Source: an uncultured Roseburia sp.
GTDB lineage: Bacteria; Bacillota; Clostridia; Lachnospirales; Lachnospiraceae
DNA length: 8,997 nt
Assembly (NCBI GenBank): GCA_947384095.1
Contig: CANDFU010000046.1
Location: 1-8,997 of the forward strand
Direction of reading: 5' to 3'
Made by a program: the position numbers and the translations under genes. The notes under the pieces were generated by a model that worked only from the letters and a program-made list of their open reading frames with translations, searched no databases and had not been told where the DNA came from. Below, piece after piece: positions 1 to 6,748 of this stretch (its first letter is position 1; every line of letters begins with the position of its first letter).

Positions 1-976
1 CGATCGGGACGGGTTCTCTTAAGATATCGTACCCCTCCTCAAAACACCGCTTCCGGATGTGTGGAAAATGTCCCGCGATGATTTCTTCCGGAACGGACTC
101 AAAAGACAAAAACTCGTGATCGCAGCCTTCCAGCTCCATCTGGTCATGGATGGCTTTTGTCACGACATCCCGCGGCAGCAGCTCGTTGACAAAACGCTCC
201 CCACGGTGATTGATCAGAACCGCTCCCTCCCCTCGCGCCGACTCGGAGATCAAGAAACTCCTCCCTGGTTTTCTGCTGTAGAGGCAGGTCGGATGAATCT
301 GCACATAATCCATATGCTCTAAGAGCACACCATGTTTTTGCGCGATCCGGCAGGCGTCCCCGGTGAGCAGAGGATAGTTCGTGGAGCGCTCATAAAGCCC
401 GCCGATCCCCCCTGTGGCCAGCACCGTGTCCGCAGCATGGATGCGGAGCGTCTCCCCGTCCGCCGCCCTTGCCGTCATGCCGGCACACTTCCCGGCGAAA
501 GTCAGAAGATCGGTCATCTCCGTATGCTCCATGATCGTGACATTCGGGCACTTCTTCACGGCGGCAAGAAGCGTCGTCGTAATCTCCCTTCCCGTGATAT
601 CCTTGTGAAAACAGATGCGCGGCCTGGAATGAGCGCCCTCCCTCGTGTAAGCCAGGGTTCCGTCCGCATTCTTTTCAAAACGGACGCCCAGGGCCATGAG
701 ATGATCAATAATCCCGCGGCTTGCACGTATCATCAGATCAACGCTCTCTCTGCGGTTTTCATAGTGTCCCGCCCGCATGGTGTCCTCAAAATAGGCATCG
801 TAATCCTCCTCGTCATAGAGAACGGAGATCCCTCCCTGCGCCAACATGGAATCGCAGCATTCCAGATCCCCCTTGGAGAGCATCAGCACCCTTTTATCCC
901 CCGGGAGATGCAGCGCAGTGTATAGTCCGGCGACGCCGCACCCGGCAACCGCCACATCATAATATAGCTCTTTCAT
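1..976 (-). CDS. nadB: L-aspartate oxidase NadB (partial, C-terminus beyond left edge)
   Basis: This is the first enzyme of de novo NAD synthesis: an FAD flavoprotein that oxidises L-aspartate to iminoaspartate, which NadA then uses. In anaerobes the family can use fumarate instead of oxygen as acceptor (known of the family). About 325 N-terminal residues are present, of roughly 430-540 usual. Visible are the N-terminal dinucleotide-binding motif VAGCGVAGLYTA (residues 10-21), the flavin-contact stretch SMLAQGGIS (about 43-51), HKDITGREI, and the substrate-side block SESARGEGAVLINHRGERF with its RGEG arginine. The ATG at 974-976 follows a GAGG ribosome binding site that lies over the nadA stop codon, so the two genes are translationally close. 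The reading frame is open to the window edge. nadC is the expected next gene, outside the window (inference). Confidence 0.95.
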   Translation of the reverse strand, partial: MKELYYDVAVAGCGVAGLYTALHLPGDKRVLMLSKGDLECCDSMLAQGGISVLYDEEDYDAYFEDTMRAGHYENRRESVDLMIRASRGIIDHLMALGVRFEKNADGTLAYTREGAHSRPRICFHKDITGREITTTLLAAVKKCPNVTIMEHTEMTDLLTFAGKCAGMTARAADGETLRIHAADTVLATGGIGGLYERSTNYPLLTGDACRIAQKHGVLLEHMDYVQIHPTCLYSRKPGRSFLISESARGEGAVLINHRGERFVNELLPRDVVTKAIHDQMELEGCDHEFLSFESVPEEIIAGHFPHIRKRCFEEGYDILREPVPI

Positions 977-983
977 AAATTCC

Positions 984-1898
984 TCATTTCTTCCCTGCAA
1001 GCACAAGCATCTTTCGCAGGGACTCCCCGGCCGTTTCCGACAGATGTTCTCCCATCGGCCGCACTTCGTTTTTCCCGTTTTTCAGGACGTCCATCACCCC
1101 GTCCAGCGTGATCTTTTTCATATTCTGACAGACCGGCTCCGTCTGTGGAAAATAAAATGCCGCATCCTCCCGCGCCTGTTCAAGCGCGAAGGAAACCCCC
1201 GTCTCCGTCCCGATAATAAATTCCTTTGCCGCGCTCTGCTTCGCATAAGCGATGATTCCGCTCGTGGAACCCGTATAATCCGCCAGCGCAAGCACCTTTT
1301 CATTGCATTCCGGATGCACCAGAACTTCTGCCGCAGGATGCTGCCCCTTTAAATCCTGTATTTCCTTTGCCGACATCTCTTCATGCACCGGGCAGTATCC
1401 GTCGTGAAAGACAAACTCTTTCTCCGGCACCTGCGACGCCACATAGCGGGCCAGGTTTTTATCCGGAATAAACAGGATATGCCGGTCGGGCAGCTTTTTT
1501 ACAATCTGTACGGCGTTTGCCGAAGTCACACACACATCGGACCATGATTTCACCTCGGCCGTAGAATTGATATAGCAGACCACCACCAGATCGGGATATT
1601 TTTCCCGCGCCGCATCCACCGCCTCTTTTGTCACCATATGCGCCATCGGGCAGTCTGCCGACGCATCCGGCATCAGAACGGTTTTGCCGGGGTTTAAAAG
1701 CTTCGCGCTCTCCCCCATAAACGACACTCCGCAGAACACAATGGTCTTCTGCGGCAGATTTACCGCCATCTCGCTGAGATAGTAGGAATCGCCTACGTAA
1801 TCCGCGACAGCCTGCACCTCGGGAAGCGTGTAGTAATGCGCAAGAATCACAGCGTCCTTTTCCTGCTTCAGCCGTTCGATCTCTTCCTGTTTTGTCAT
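984..1898 (-). CDS. nadA: Quinolinate synthase NadA
   Basis: NadA condenses iminoaspartate with dihydroxyacetone phosphate to quinolinate in the cytoplasm, using a [4Fe-4S] cluster. The protein is 304 residues, the usual size of the shorter NadA form. Three cysteines at the expected spacing are C83 (in ADCPMAH), C169 (in DGYCPVHE) and C257 (in TEPVCQNM); these match the three cluster ligands known near 81, 168 and 254 in Thermotoga NadA. Other family motifs are ILAHYY (18-23), GDSYYLS, FMGESAK and the late GTETG (230-234). The start was chosen at the ATG giving MTKQEE because GGAGG lies 6-7 nt upstream; the in-frame extension to 1970 would run across the promoter. nadB follows after 7 nt, so this is a nadAB operon. 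Confidence 0.96.
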   Translation of the reverse strand: MTKQEEIERLKQEKDAVILAHYYTLPEVQAVADYVGDSYYLSEMAVNLPQKTIVFCGVSFMGESAKLLNPGKTVLMPDASADCPMAHMVTKEAVDAAREKYPDLVVVCYINSTAEVKSWSDVCVTSANAVQIVKKLPDRHILFIPDKNLARYVASQVPEKEFVFHDGYCPVHEEMSAKEIQDLKGQHPAAEVLVHPECNEKVLALADYTGSTSGIIAYAKQSAAKEFIIGTETGVSFALEQAREDAAFYFPQTEPVCQNMKKITLDGVMDVLKNGKNEVRPMGEHLSETAGESLRKMLVLAGKK

Positions 1899-1910
1899 AA
1901 TCATCCTCCA

Positions 1911-1928
1911 GGCCGTCAAGGCCGTCAA
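1911..1928. repeat. 9-bp tandem repeat in the nadA leader
   Basis: GGCCGTCAA occurs twice head to tail (1911-1919 and 1920-1928), immediately upstream of the nadA ribosome binding site and inside the predicted leader. It is exact but short, and no fold or function is evident. Confidence 0.7.
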
Positions 1929-1941
1929 GCTTATTTTCCAC

Positions 1942-1970
1942 ACTATAGCATATAACTTTACACCTGACAA
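1942..1970 (-). promoter_or_regulatory. Sigma-A promoter of nadAB
   Basis: On the minus strand a -35 box TTGTCA (1965-1970) and a -10 box TATAGT (1942-1947) are separated by exactly 17 bp. Transcription should start near 1935, giving a leader of about 36 nt before the nadA ATG. The -35 box is one arm of the dyad described separately. Confidence 0.75.
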
Positions 1971-1982
1971 GACAGTTTGTCA
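1960..1982. promoter_or_regulatory. Dyad over the nadA -35 box, candidate NiaR operator
   Basis: A perfect 6-bp inverted repeat, TGACAA-N6-TTGTCA, spans 1965-1982 and contains the nadA -35 hexamer in one arm. On the minus strand the wider site reads CTGTCTTGTCAGGTGT, which resembles the TGTCTTGACA-type sites I recall for the niacin-responsive repressor NiaR (YrxA) that controls nadBCA in Bacillus and Clostridium. The dyad and its position are directly seen. The assignment to NiaR is inference from memory of the motif. A repressor here would block RNA polymerase at the -35 box when niacin is plentiful. Confidence 0.5.
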
Positions 1983-2019
1983 AAAACTTTTATACAGAAC
2001 AGACTTTCGCAAAAACTGC

Positions 2020-2048
2020 TTGCACACCGTCCCGTTTGCGTCTATAAT
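2020..2048 (+). promoter_or_regulatory. Sigma-A promoter of the DUF4317 gene
   Basis: A -35 box TTGCAC (2020-2025) and a perfect -10 box TATAAT (2043-2048) are 17 bp apart. The predicted start near 2055 gives a leader of about 65 nt. The leader has a small 5-bp stem (GCGGG/CCCGC) near 2064-2086. The promoter is divergent from that of nadA; their -35 regions are about 50 bp apart. Confidence 0.75.
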
Positions 2049-2118
2049 ATCTCCGGTACGCCCGCGGGCTGCGATAACCCGCACCATAAACCCCGACAAT
2101 ACGGCATGGAGGATACTT

Positions 2119-3372
2119 ATGAACAAAAAAGATATTCTTGAACTAAAAAAGCGGCTGAAAAAAGACGCCTGTACCTTCACCAGGCTGTGCGGCTGCTATG
2201 TGGACGCTGACCGCCGCAAGGTCACTTCCTTCGGCCAGACCTTTCTCAATCTGGATGACGAAGAACTCTTTAAATACCTGGAAATCGCTAAAAAAGTTTT
2301 TTCAGGCGCCCCCGGCAATAATCTCCTTGAACTGGAGTTTCCGACAGCCGAGGAGGCTGCTGGCGGAAGACAGCAGTTTCTTATGGGTCTGAAAGAAAGC
2401 GCCTTAAAAAACGACGACCTGATGGAAGCATTCTTTGACCATGTCATCGACAGTTATCGGTATACAGGCAATTACCTGATCCTGCTTTTCCATGACGCGT
2501 ACGACGTTATGACGCGTACCACGGATCACAACAACCTCGACGAATCCGAAGAGGTTTATGAATACCTGCTCTGCGCCATCTGTCCCGTCACTCTCACAAA
2601 GCCGGGGCTGGGCTACCTTGAAGGGGAAAACCGCATCGGCCCGCGCGTCCGCGACTGGGTTGTGGGCATGCCGGACACCGGTTTTGTCTTCCCGGCGTTT
2701 ACCGACCGCAGTGCAGACATCCATTCGGTCCTCTTTTACACAAGAGATACCAAAGCCCCGCACGCGGAATTTATGGAGTCCGGTCTGGGCTGTGACCCGA
2801 AAATGACGGCTACCGAGAAAAAACTGACTTTTCAGAGTATTGTAAAAGAAGTAATCGGAGAGGATGACGACAAAAGCGACGCGCTTTTTATCAATATCCA
2901 GGGAAACCTCAACGACAGGATCCCCGTCAGCGAAGAAGCGGAAGAACCGGAACCCGTTGTCATCACCTCCGCCGCGATCACCGATATTCTCACGGAAAGC
3001 GGCGTTCCGGAGGAACAGACCGCCGTCATCGGAAAAACCTATGAAAACGTTTTTCGCGAAGAACCGCCGGAAGCCGGGCAGCTCGTGGATCCAAGGCTCG
3101 TGGAGGAAGGCGGAAGGCGCAGGGAAAAACTGGATCTCATTCATCAGGTTGAAAATTTAAAGCAGCAGCTGAACGACACCCGCCTGCTTCCTGTCTCAGA
3201 CAGCGCAGACGAAGAGGCCGGGACCGTAAAAACATACGACGTCATTTTAAGAGTAAAGCCGGAGAAAGTGGAACAGATTCACTCCCAGATGATCGGTGGA
3301 AAAAAATGTCTCGTTATCCCGATGGATGAGGATGAACACGCCGCCGTCAACGGCGTCAACACGACCGTCTGA
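2119..3372 (+). CDS. DUF4317 family protein
   Basis: This is a 417-residue soluble protein of a family I recognise as DUF4317, common in Lachnospiraceae and of unknown function. The N-terminal opening MNKKDILELKKRLKKD, the CTFTRLCGCYVD motif (about 18-29) and the following segment with FLNLDDEELFKYLEIAKK and NNLLELEFP are typical. The middle contains YLLCAICPVTLTKPGL with two cysteines. An acidic linker near residues 280-295 (SEEAEEPEP) separates the main body from a C-terminal part that includes a likely helix, LDLIHQVENLKQQLND. No signal peptide or membrane segment is seen. The start at 2119 is set by GGAGG 8-9 nt upstream; the open frame back to 2020 overlaps the promoter. It is monocistronic between its own promoter and the hairpin at 3392-3440. 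No reaction can be assigned. Confidence 0.9.
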   Translation: MNKKDILELKKRLKKDACTFTRLCGCYVDADRRKVTSFGQTFLNLDDEELFKYLEIAKKVFSGAPGNNLLELEFPTAEEAAGGRQQFLMGLKESALKNDDLMEAFFDHVIDSYRYTGNYLILLFHDAYDVMTRTTDHNNLDESEEVYEYLLCAICPVTLTKPGLGYLEGENRIGPRVRDWVVGMPDTGFVFPAFTDRSADIHSVLFYTRDTKAPHAEFMESGLGCDPKMTATEKKLTFQSIVKEVIGEDDDKSDALFINIQGNLNDRIPVSEEAEEPEPVVITSAAITDILTESGVPEEQTAVIGKTYENVFREEPPEAGQLVDPRLVEEGGRRREKLDLIHQVENLKQQLNDTRLLPVSDSADEEAGTVKTYDVILRVKPEKVEQIHSQMIGGKKCLVIPMDEDEHAAVNGVNTTV

Positions 3373-3391
3373 TACGCCCGACGCGCGTCAG

Positions 3392-3440
3392 AAAAGGCTG
3401 TCCGCACCTTCTTTTACCGTTGGTGCAGACAGCCTTTTTT
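3392..3440. terminator. Intrinsic terminator, probably bidirectional
   Basis: GGCTGTC and GCACC pair with GGTGC and GACAGCC, with a single mismatch between the two helices and a 13-nt loop. On the plus strand a run of six T follows, ending the DUF4317 transcript 20 nt after its stop codon. On the minus strand the same stem is followed by TTTT, so it can also end the convergent carD-like gene whose stop is at 3454. Confidence 0.85.
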
Positions 3441-3453
3441 CGTTCCGGCAGCC

Positions 3454-3957
3454 TTATTCAATACTCAGCTTCTCCTTGATATAATGCTCCATATCCTCTC
3501 TGGGAATCCCCAGCGTCAGAGACAGCTCGCTGAAAAGCTCATTCTCCGCCGCCCTCATATACCGCTCGTCGAGCGTGGTAACCTTCTTTCCCTGCGCAAT
3601 GCGCTCTTTTTTCCGCAGGTACAGCGTCTTTACAATACTGACCCAGGCACGATAATCGCAGGTGCGCATCGCTTCTTTGTACTTTGTCTCCCTCTGCTTG
3701 TCGTCCGGCACCCACAGAAGCTCGATCTGTGGAAGCTCCTCGATCAGTCTGCCCGCTTCCTCCTTTGAAATCATCCTGCGCATGGCGATCTTGGAATTAT
3801 CCGTCGGTGCATAAACCCGCCCGTTCGAATCACAGACCGGATCCAGAACATAATAAAGACGCTCCTTGTCCGCCCCCGCCATATCTATATGTGTAATATC
3901 CTTCACCTGGCACACGCCCTTGTTTCCGTAAACAACATATTCCCCGATCTCAAACAT
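3454..3957 (-). CDS. CarD/CdnL-family transcriptional regulator
   Basis: This 167-residue protein has the size and layout of CarD-family proteins, which bind the RNA polymerase beta subunit and stabilise open complexes at promoters (known of the family). The N-terminal Tudor-like RNA polymerase-interaction domain is about residues 1-60: FEIGEYVVYGNKGVCQV, then YYVLDPV and a conserved segment ending YAPTDN. The C-terminal helical domain is about 65-165 and includes RAWVSIVKTLYLRKKER (104-120), then DERYMRAAENELFSELS and an IPREDMEHYI helix. CarD proteins carry a conserved tryptophan in this domain that helps hold the upstream edge of the bubble; W105 is the likely equivalent (inference). A G-rich ribosome binding site (GGGGGG) lies 8-9 nt before the ATG. 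It is a single gene with its own likely promoter. The regulon cannot be inferred. Confidence 0.92.
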   Translation of the reverse strand: MFEIGEYVVYGNKGVCQVKDITHIDMAGADKERLYYVLDPVCDSNGRVYAPTDNSKIAMRRMISKEEAGRLIEELPQIELLWVPDDKQRETKYKEAMRTCDYRAWVSIVKTLYLRKKERIAQGKKVTTLDERYMRAAENELFSELSLTLGIPREDMEHYIKEKLSIE

Positions 3958-4001
3958 TGATTGCTACCCCCCGGCTTTTTGTTTGTCAAATGTCTGACTT
4001 T

Positions 4002-4031
4002 ATTTTATCATGAAAGCCGTTGTAGTGTCAG
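4002..4031 (-). promoter_or_regulatory. Probable promoter of the carD-like gene
   Basis: On the minus strand CTGACA (4026-4031) and TAAAAT (4002-4007) lie 18 bp apart in an AT-rich region about 45 bp before the start codon. Each box has one mismatch to consensus. No other good pair is seen in the gap. Confidence 0.5.
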
Positions 4032-4106
4032 TAAATTTAAGATTCTTTTATAAATTTTGTGAAAATATGCCAAAAAACCGACGGCCCATACATTGTCTAT
4101 TTTTTC

Positions 4107-4152
4107 CATGAAAAAAGTACCAGCACCAGGCCTTTTCATGAAAAAAGTACCA
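4107..4152 (+). repeat. Pair of 16-bp direct repeats, 30 bp apart
   Basis: CATGAAAAAAGTACCA occurs exactly at 4107-4122 and again at 4137-4152. The second copy lies in a perfect 12-bp palindrome, TTTTCATGAAAA (4133-4144); the first differs by one inserted C. They sit downstream of the prolyl isomerase stop codon, between two minus-strand genes. No clear hairpin terminator for the isomerase gene is visible here, though on the minus strand each copy gives a TTTTTT run. Confidence 0.8.
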
Positions 4153-4181
4153 CTCCGCGCGGATACATTTCTTTCCCGGCC

Positions 4182-5498
4182 CTACCGCTCCTCCGTACCG
4201 GATACTTTTTCTTCCGGCGTCTGCGTATCCAGGATTTCCTCCTCCGGCGCCTGTGTGTCAGGACCCTCTTCCGGCACCTCCGTATCCGCCGCTTCAGCCG
4301 TGTCCGCTGCCGGTTCCTCTCTGACCGTCACATGCTCCATCACGGTATCCAGGGCGCGGTCATAGCGATAAAGTTCCCTCACATAGGCCTCTCCGTAGTC
4401 CCGGTCTCCGTAGCCGTACGCCTTATACATCTCATCCACAGAGCCATAGCCGCTGCCCGTCGCCGCGCCTTCCACAAAGGAAAGATACGCCTCCTCTTCC
4501 ACCTTCGTGCCCAGTTCGTCCGCAATCGCTTCCATGATCAGCTCTAAGGCAATCCCCTCTTTCATGCCTTCTCTCCAGCCGTTCTCCGCCTCTTCCACGC
4601 TCTTTCCGTAATACGTAGAAAGATACTCCTCCAGCCTGCTCTCATCTCCCTCACAGTTATCTGCGATAACCTGCTTTTTGTAATCGCTCACCCGCGCAGC
4701 CAGATAGTCCTCCGGTACATTGACCGTACAGTTATCCACAAGATACTGCTGGACCGCATTGTAAGAATCCCTCTTTTTGTTATAAGAAGCCGTGCTCTCG
4801 AGATAAGTGCGGATCTGCTCCTTCATCTCTTCCACGGTATCCGTCTGAAACTGCTCCTTTACAAACGAATCGTCCACATTGTCTGCCGTCACTTCTTTCT
4901 GAATCGAATTTACCGTAAACGTAAAGACGACCGCCTTTCCGGCAAGATCCGCATTGCCATAATTTTCCGGAAACGTGACGTCGCAGTGTAAGACGTCTCC
5001 CACCGACGCGCCTTTCAGCCCTTCCGTAAACCCTTCAATATAAGGGACGGTGCCGTCCGCCGAAGAATTATTGTACACATCGATATTCTGCGCCTCTGCC
5101 GTGCCGCCTTCAAAAGCCGTTCCGTCGAGTTTCCCCACATAATCGACATTTACGATGTCTCCCTCGCCGATCACCGTCTTCTCCTCATCCGCTGTATAAT
5201 AAGGACCGTTCGACGCAAGCATGTTTTTAAAATATGCATCCACGTCTCCTGCTTCCACCGCATAGTCCCCGCTGATCGTCACTTCAAAACCGCTGTAGTC
5301 GCACAGCGTCACATAATCCTTTGCGCTCAGATCAAACGCTCCGCTGGCCGCCGTCACATTCTCATCTTTTCCCTCTGTGATCTCCGTCCCTTCAGCCCCG
5401 TTCACCACGCCTTCCTCTCCTTCTTTTCCCTGACCACAGGAAGCAGCCGTTACCGCCATCATCACGCCAAGCAGCAGTGCAGCCGTTCTCTTTTTCAT
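4182..5498 (-). CDS. Secreted lipoprotein, trigger-factor-like FKBP peptidyl-prolyl isomerase
   Basis: This 438-residue protein is likely exported, lipid-anchored and active in folding proteins outside the membrane. A signal peptide MKKRTAALLLGVMMAVTAAS precedes C21, a lipobox with an atypical A at -3. A low-complexity linker follows (about 22-55). The FKBP domain is about 110-200: GEGDIVNVDYVGKLDGTAFEGG, IEGFTEGLKG and FPENYGN match the trigger factor FKBP pattern. A helical trigger-factor C-terminal-like region runs about 205-390. The trigger factor ribosome-binding domain is absent, replaced by the signal peptide. The tail (405-438) is acidic and repetitive. The second of two ATGs (5498) was chosen because GGAGG is 8 nt away; the first (5504) is only 2 nt from it. 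The isomerase function is inferred from the fold; some relatives act mainly as chaperones. Confidence 0.88.
   Translation of the reverse strand: MKKRTAALLLGVMMAVTAASCGQGKEGEEGVVNGAEGTEITEGKDENVTAASGAFDLSAKDYVTLCDYSGFEVTISGDYAVEAGDVDAYFKNMLASNGPYYTADEEKTVIGEGDIVNVDYVGKLDGTAFEGGTAEAQNIDVYNNSSADGTVPYIEGFTEGLKGASVGDVLHCDVTFPENYGNADLAGKAVVFTFTVNSIQKEVTADNVDDSFVKEQFQTDTVEEMKEQIRTYLESTASYNKKRDSYNAVQQYLVDNCTVNVPEDYLAARVSDYKKQVIADNCEGDESRLEEYLSTYYGKSVEEAENGWREGMKEGIALELIMEAIADELGTKVEEEAYLSFVEGAATGSGYGSVDEMYKAYGYGDRDYGEAYVRELYRYDRALDTVMEHVTVREEPAADTAEAADTEVPEEGPDTQAPEEEILDTQTPEEKVSGTEER
4197..4286 (-). repeat. Tandem DTxxPEE repeats in the isomerase C-terminal tail
   Basis: Three successive imperfect units of 9-11 residues, DTEVPEEGP, DTQAPEEEIL and DTQTPEEKVSG, correspond to about 27-33 bp DNA units. 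They form an acidic, proline-spaced extension beyond the folded domains, which could vary in copy number between strains. Confidence 0.75.
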
Positions 5499-5555
5499 CA
5501 ACATTACCTCCCTTTCCGCGCCGGATCGACGCTATGTCAAACCATTTTGTCGTCC

Positions 5556-5564
5556 ACTATAACA
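5556..5564 (-). promoter_or_regulatory. Extended -10 promoter of the isomerase gene
   Basis: On the minus strand TGTTATAGT matches an extended -10 element (TG-N-TATAGT). No convincing -35 box is present 16-18 bp upstream, which suits an extended -10 promoter. It lies about 60 bp before the start codon. Confidence 0.5.
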
Positions 5565-5625
5565 CAGTTTTTCCCGAAATAAAACCCATTGGCAGAAAGT
5601 TTCACAAATGTTTCAAAATACCCAA

Positions 5626-5654
5626 TTGCATTTTTCTACAATCAATGATACAAT
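5626..5654 (+). promoter_or_regulatory. Promoter of the membrane-anchored basic protein gene
   Basis: TTGCAT (5626-5631) and TACAAT (5649-5654) are 17 bp apart. The expected start near 5661 leaves a leader of about 27 nt containing GAGGAGGA (5673-5680), 7 nt before the ATG at 5688. Confidence 0.65.
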
Positions 5655-5687
5655 GAAATGCAAATTTATTGTGAGGAGGATTTCGTC

Positions 5688-6206
5688 ATGAGCCCAGTTA
5701 CCATTGTTTTGCTGGTAATCCTAGTGTTAATGATCGCCGGTCTGATTGCCATGTATTTTCTCGGCAAAAAGGCGCAGAAACGAAAAGAAGAACAGGATGC
5801 ACAGCTCGCGGCAAACGCGCAGACTGTCACCATGCTGATCATCGATAAGAAACGGATGCGGATCAAGGATTCCGGCCTTCCGCAGATCGTCATCGACCAG
5901 ACGCCCAAAATGATGCGCCGCTCCAGGCTTCCCATCGTAAAAGCCAAGATCGGACCGAAAGTGATGTCGCTGATCGCAGACGAATCCGTCTACGATATGA
6001 TTCCTCTGAAAAAAGAAGTAAAGGCAAGCGTAAGCGGCATTTACATAACAAAAGTCACCAGTCTGCGCGGCCCGCTCCCGAAACCAGAAGGCAAAAAGAG
6101 CTGGCGGGCAAGGCTCAAAGAGAAGGCGGCCAGCGCAAACGCACGGCTGGAAGAGGAAAAAAAGGCGCTTGAAAAAGACAATAAAAGCAAGAAAAAGAAG
6201 AAATAA
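5688..6206 (+). CDS. Membrane-anchored basic protein of unknown function
   Basis: This 172-residue protein belongs to no named family that I can identify with certainty, though similar hypothetical proteins seem common in Lachnospiraceae. It has one N-terminal membrane segment (about residues 3-25, TIVLLVILVLMIAGLIAMYF) followed by a basic, charged stretch, GKKAQKRKEEQ, consistent with a cytoplasmic C-terminus. The central part (about 45-128) is well structured and rich in hydrophobic/basic alternation: VTMLIIDKKRMRIKDSGLP, then a QTPKMMRRSRLPIVKAKIGPK segment and a short SGIYITKV. The tail from about 140 is a lysine-rich, probably helical region ending in K6. The start at 5688 is fixed by GAGGAGGA; the frame upstream reaches 5658, before the expected transcription start. 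It is monocistronic. The basic tail could contact nucleic acid or anionic lipid (speculation). Confidence 0.85.
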   Translation: MSPVTIVLLVILVLMIAGLIAMYFLGKKAQKRKEEQDAQLAANAQTVTMLIIDKKRMRIKDSGLPQIVIDQTPKMMRRSRLPIVKAKIGPKVMSLIADESVYDMIPLKKEVKASVSGIYITKVTSLRGPLPKPEGKKSWRARLKEKAASANARLEEEKKALEKDNKSKKKKK

Positions 6207-6211
6207 CCATT

Positions 6212-6637
6212 CTATCCTTTTTTTGCCCGGACTTCAAGCCTTATCCTACAGTCCGCGAGACGTCCCTGGTCCGCTTTTAACACATAATCCGCCATGACCC
6301 CGATGCGTGTCTCTGTTTCCCTCAGGGTGAACATCTTTGTTTCGATTTCGATCGGGAAACCGCCATACGGGGTCTGGTAGACGCTCTTAAACTTCTTATC
6401 TCTCTCAAAGATCATCTTCACTGCCACGCTACCCCGTTTTGTGATCTCCATCCGCCCCTCTTCCAGCCGGATCAGATTTTTTACCGTTCCGGAAAATCCT
6501 TCCGCCGCTTCGGCAAAGACAATATAATGTTTCCCGTCTTTTTTATAATATTCCCCGGATGCCGACGTCTCCACTGTGCCGACGTCCCCGTCCAGAGCCT
6601 GTGAGCCCGTGATTTTTATGAATATCTCTTTCGTCAC
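6212..6637 (-). CDS. DUF1934 (YwiB-like) beta-barrel protein
   Basis: This 141-residue cytoplasmic protein matches the DUF1934/YwiB family, small calycin-like beta barrels of unknown function in Firmicutes. Recognisable features are the opening IFIKITGSQ, then SGEYYKKDGKHYIVFAE, the middle RLEEGRMEITKRGSVAVKM, the YQTPYGGFPIEIETK segment and the VMADYVLKADQ strand near the end. The start is GTG at 6637, with GGGAGG 9 nt upstream. The alternative GTG at 6670 directly abuts the -10 box and lies upstream of the expected transcription start, so it cannot be used from this promoter. It converges with the preceding plus-strand gene: the stop codons are 5 nt apart, with no hairpin between. In other Firmicutes the family often lies near argS/rpoE (known loosely); that context is not seen here. 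Confidence 0.85.
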   Translation of the reverse strand: MTKEIFIKITGSQALDGDVGTVETSASGEYYKKDGKHYIVFAEAAEGFSGTVKNLIRLEEGRMEITKRGSVAVKMIFERDKKFKSVYQTPYGGFPIEIETKMFTLRETETRIGVMADYVLKADQGRLADCRIRLEVRAKKG

Positions 6638-6670
6638 CCCTGTTTTCCTCCCGCAAAACCATACCCTCAC

Positions 6671-6698
6671 ATTATAAAAGCCCTGCCCGGTTTGTCAA
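6671..6698 (-). promoter_or_regulatory. Consensus sigma-A promoter of the DUF1934 gene
   Basis: On the minus strand a perfect -35 TTGACA (6693-6698) and a perfect -10 TATAAT (6671-6676) are 16 bp apart. Transcription should begin near 6664, about 27 nt before the GTG start at 6637. Confidence 0.8.
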
Positions 6699-6748
6699 TC
6701 TTTTATTTTTACATTTTATCATTCCCTGTCAGCCCGCGATAGAGCTGC

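Noticed and set aside
332..925. Long plus-strand open frame
   Set aside because: It lies opposite nadB, lacks a ribosome binding site, and its translation has no protein family character, whereas the minus strand gives clear NadB motifs.
2404..3144. 246-codon minus-strand open frame
   Set aside because: It is antisense to the DUF4317 gene, without promoter or ribosome binding site; its composition follows from codon bias of the real gene.
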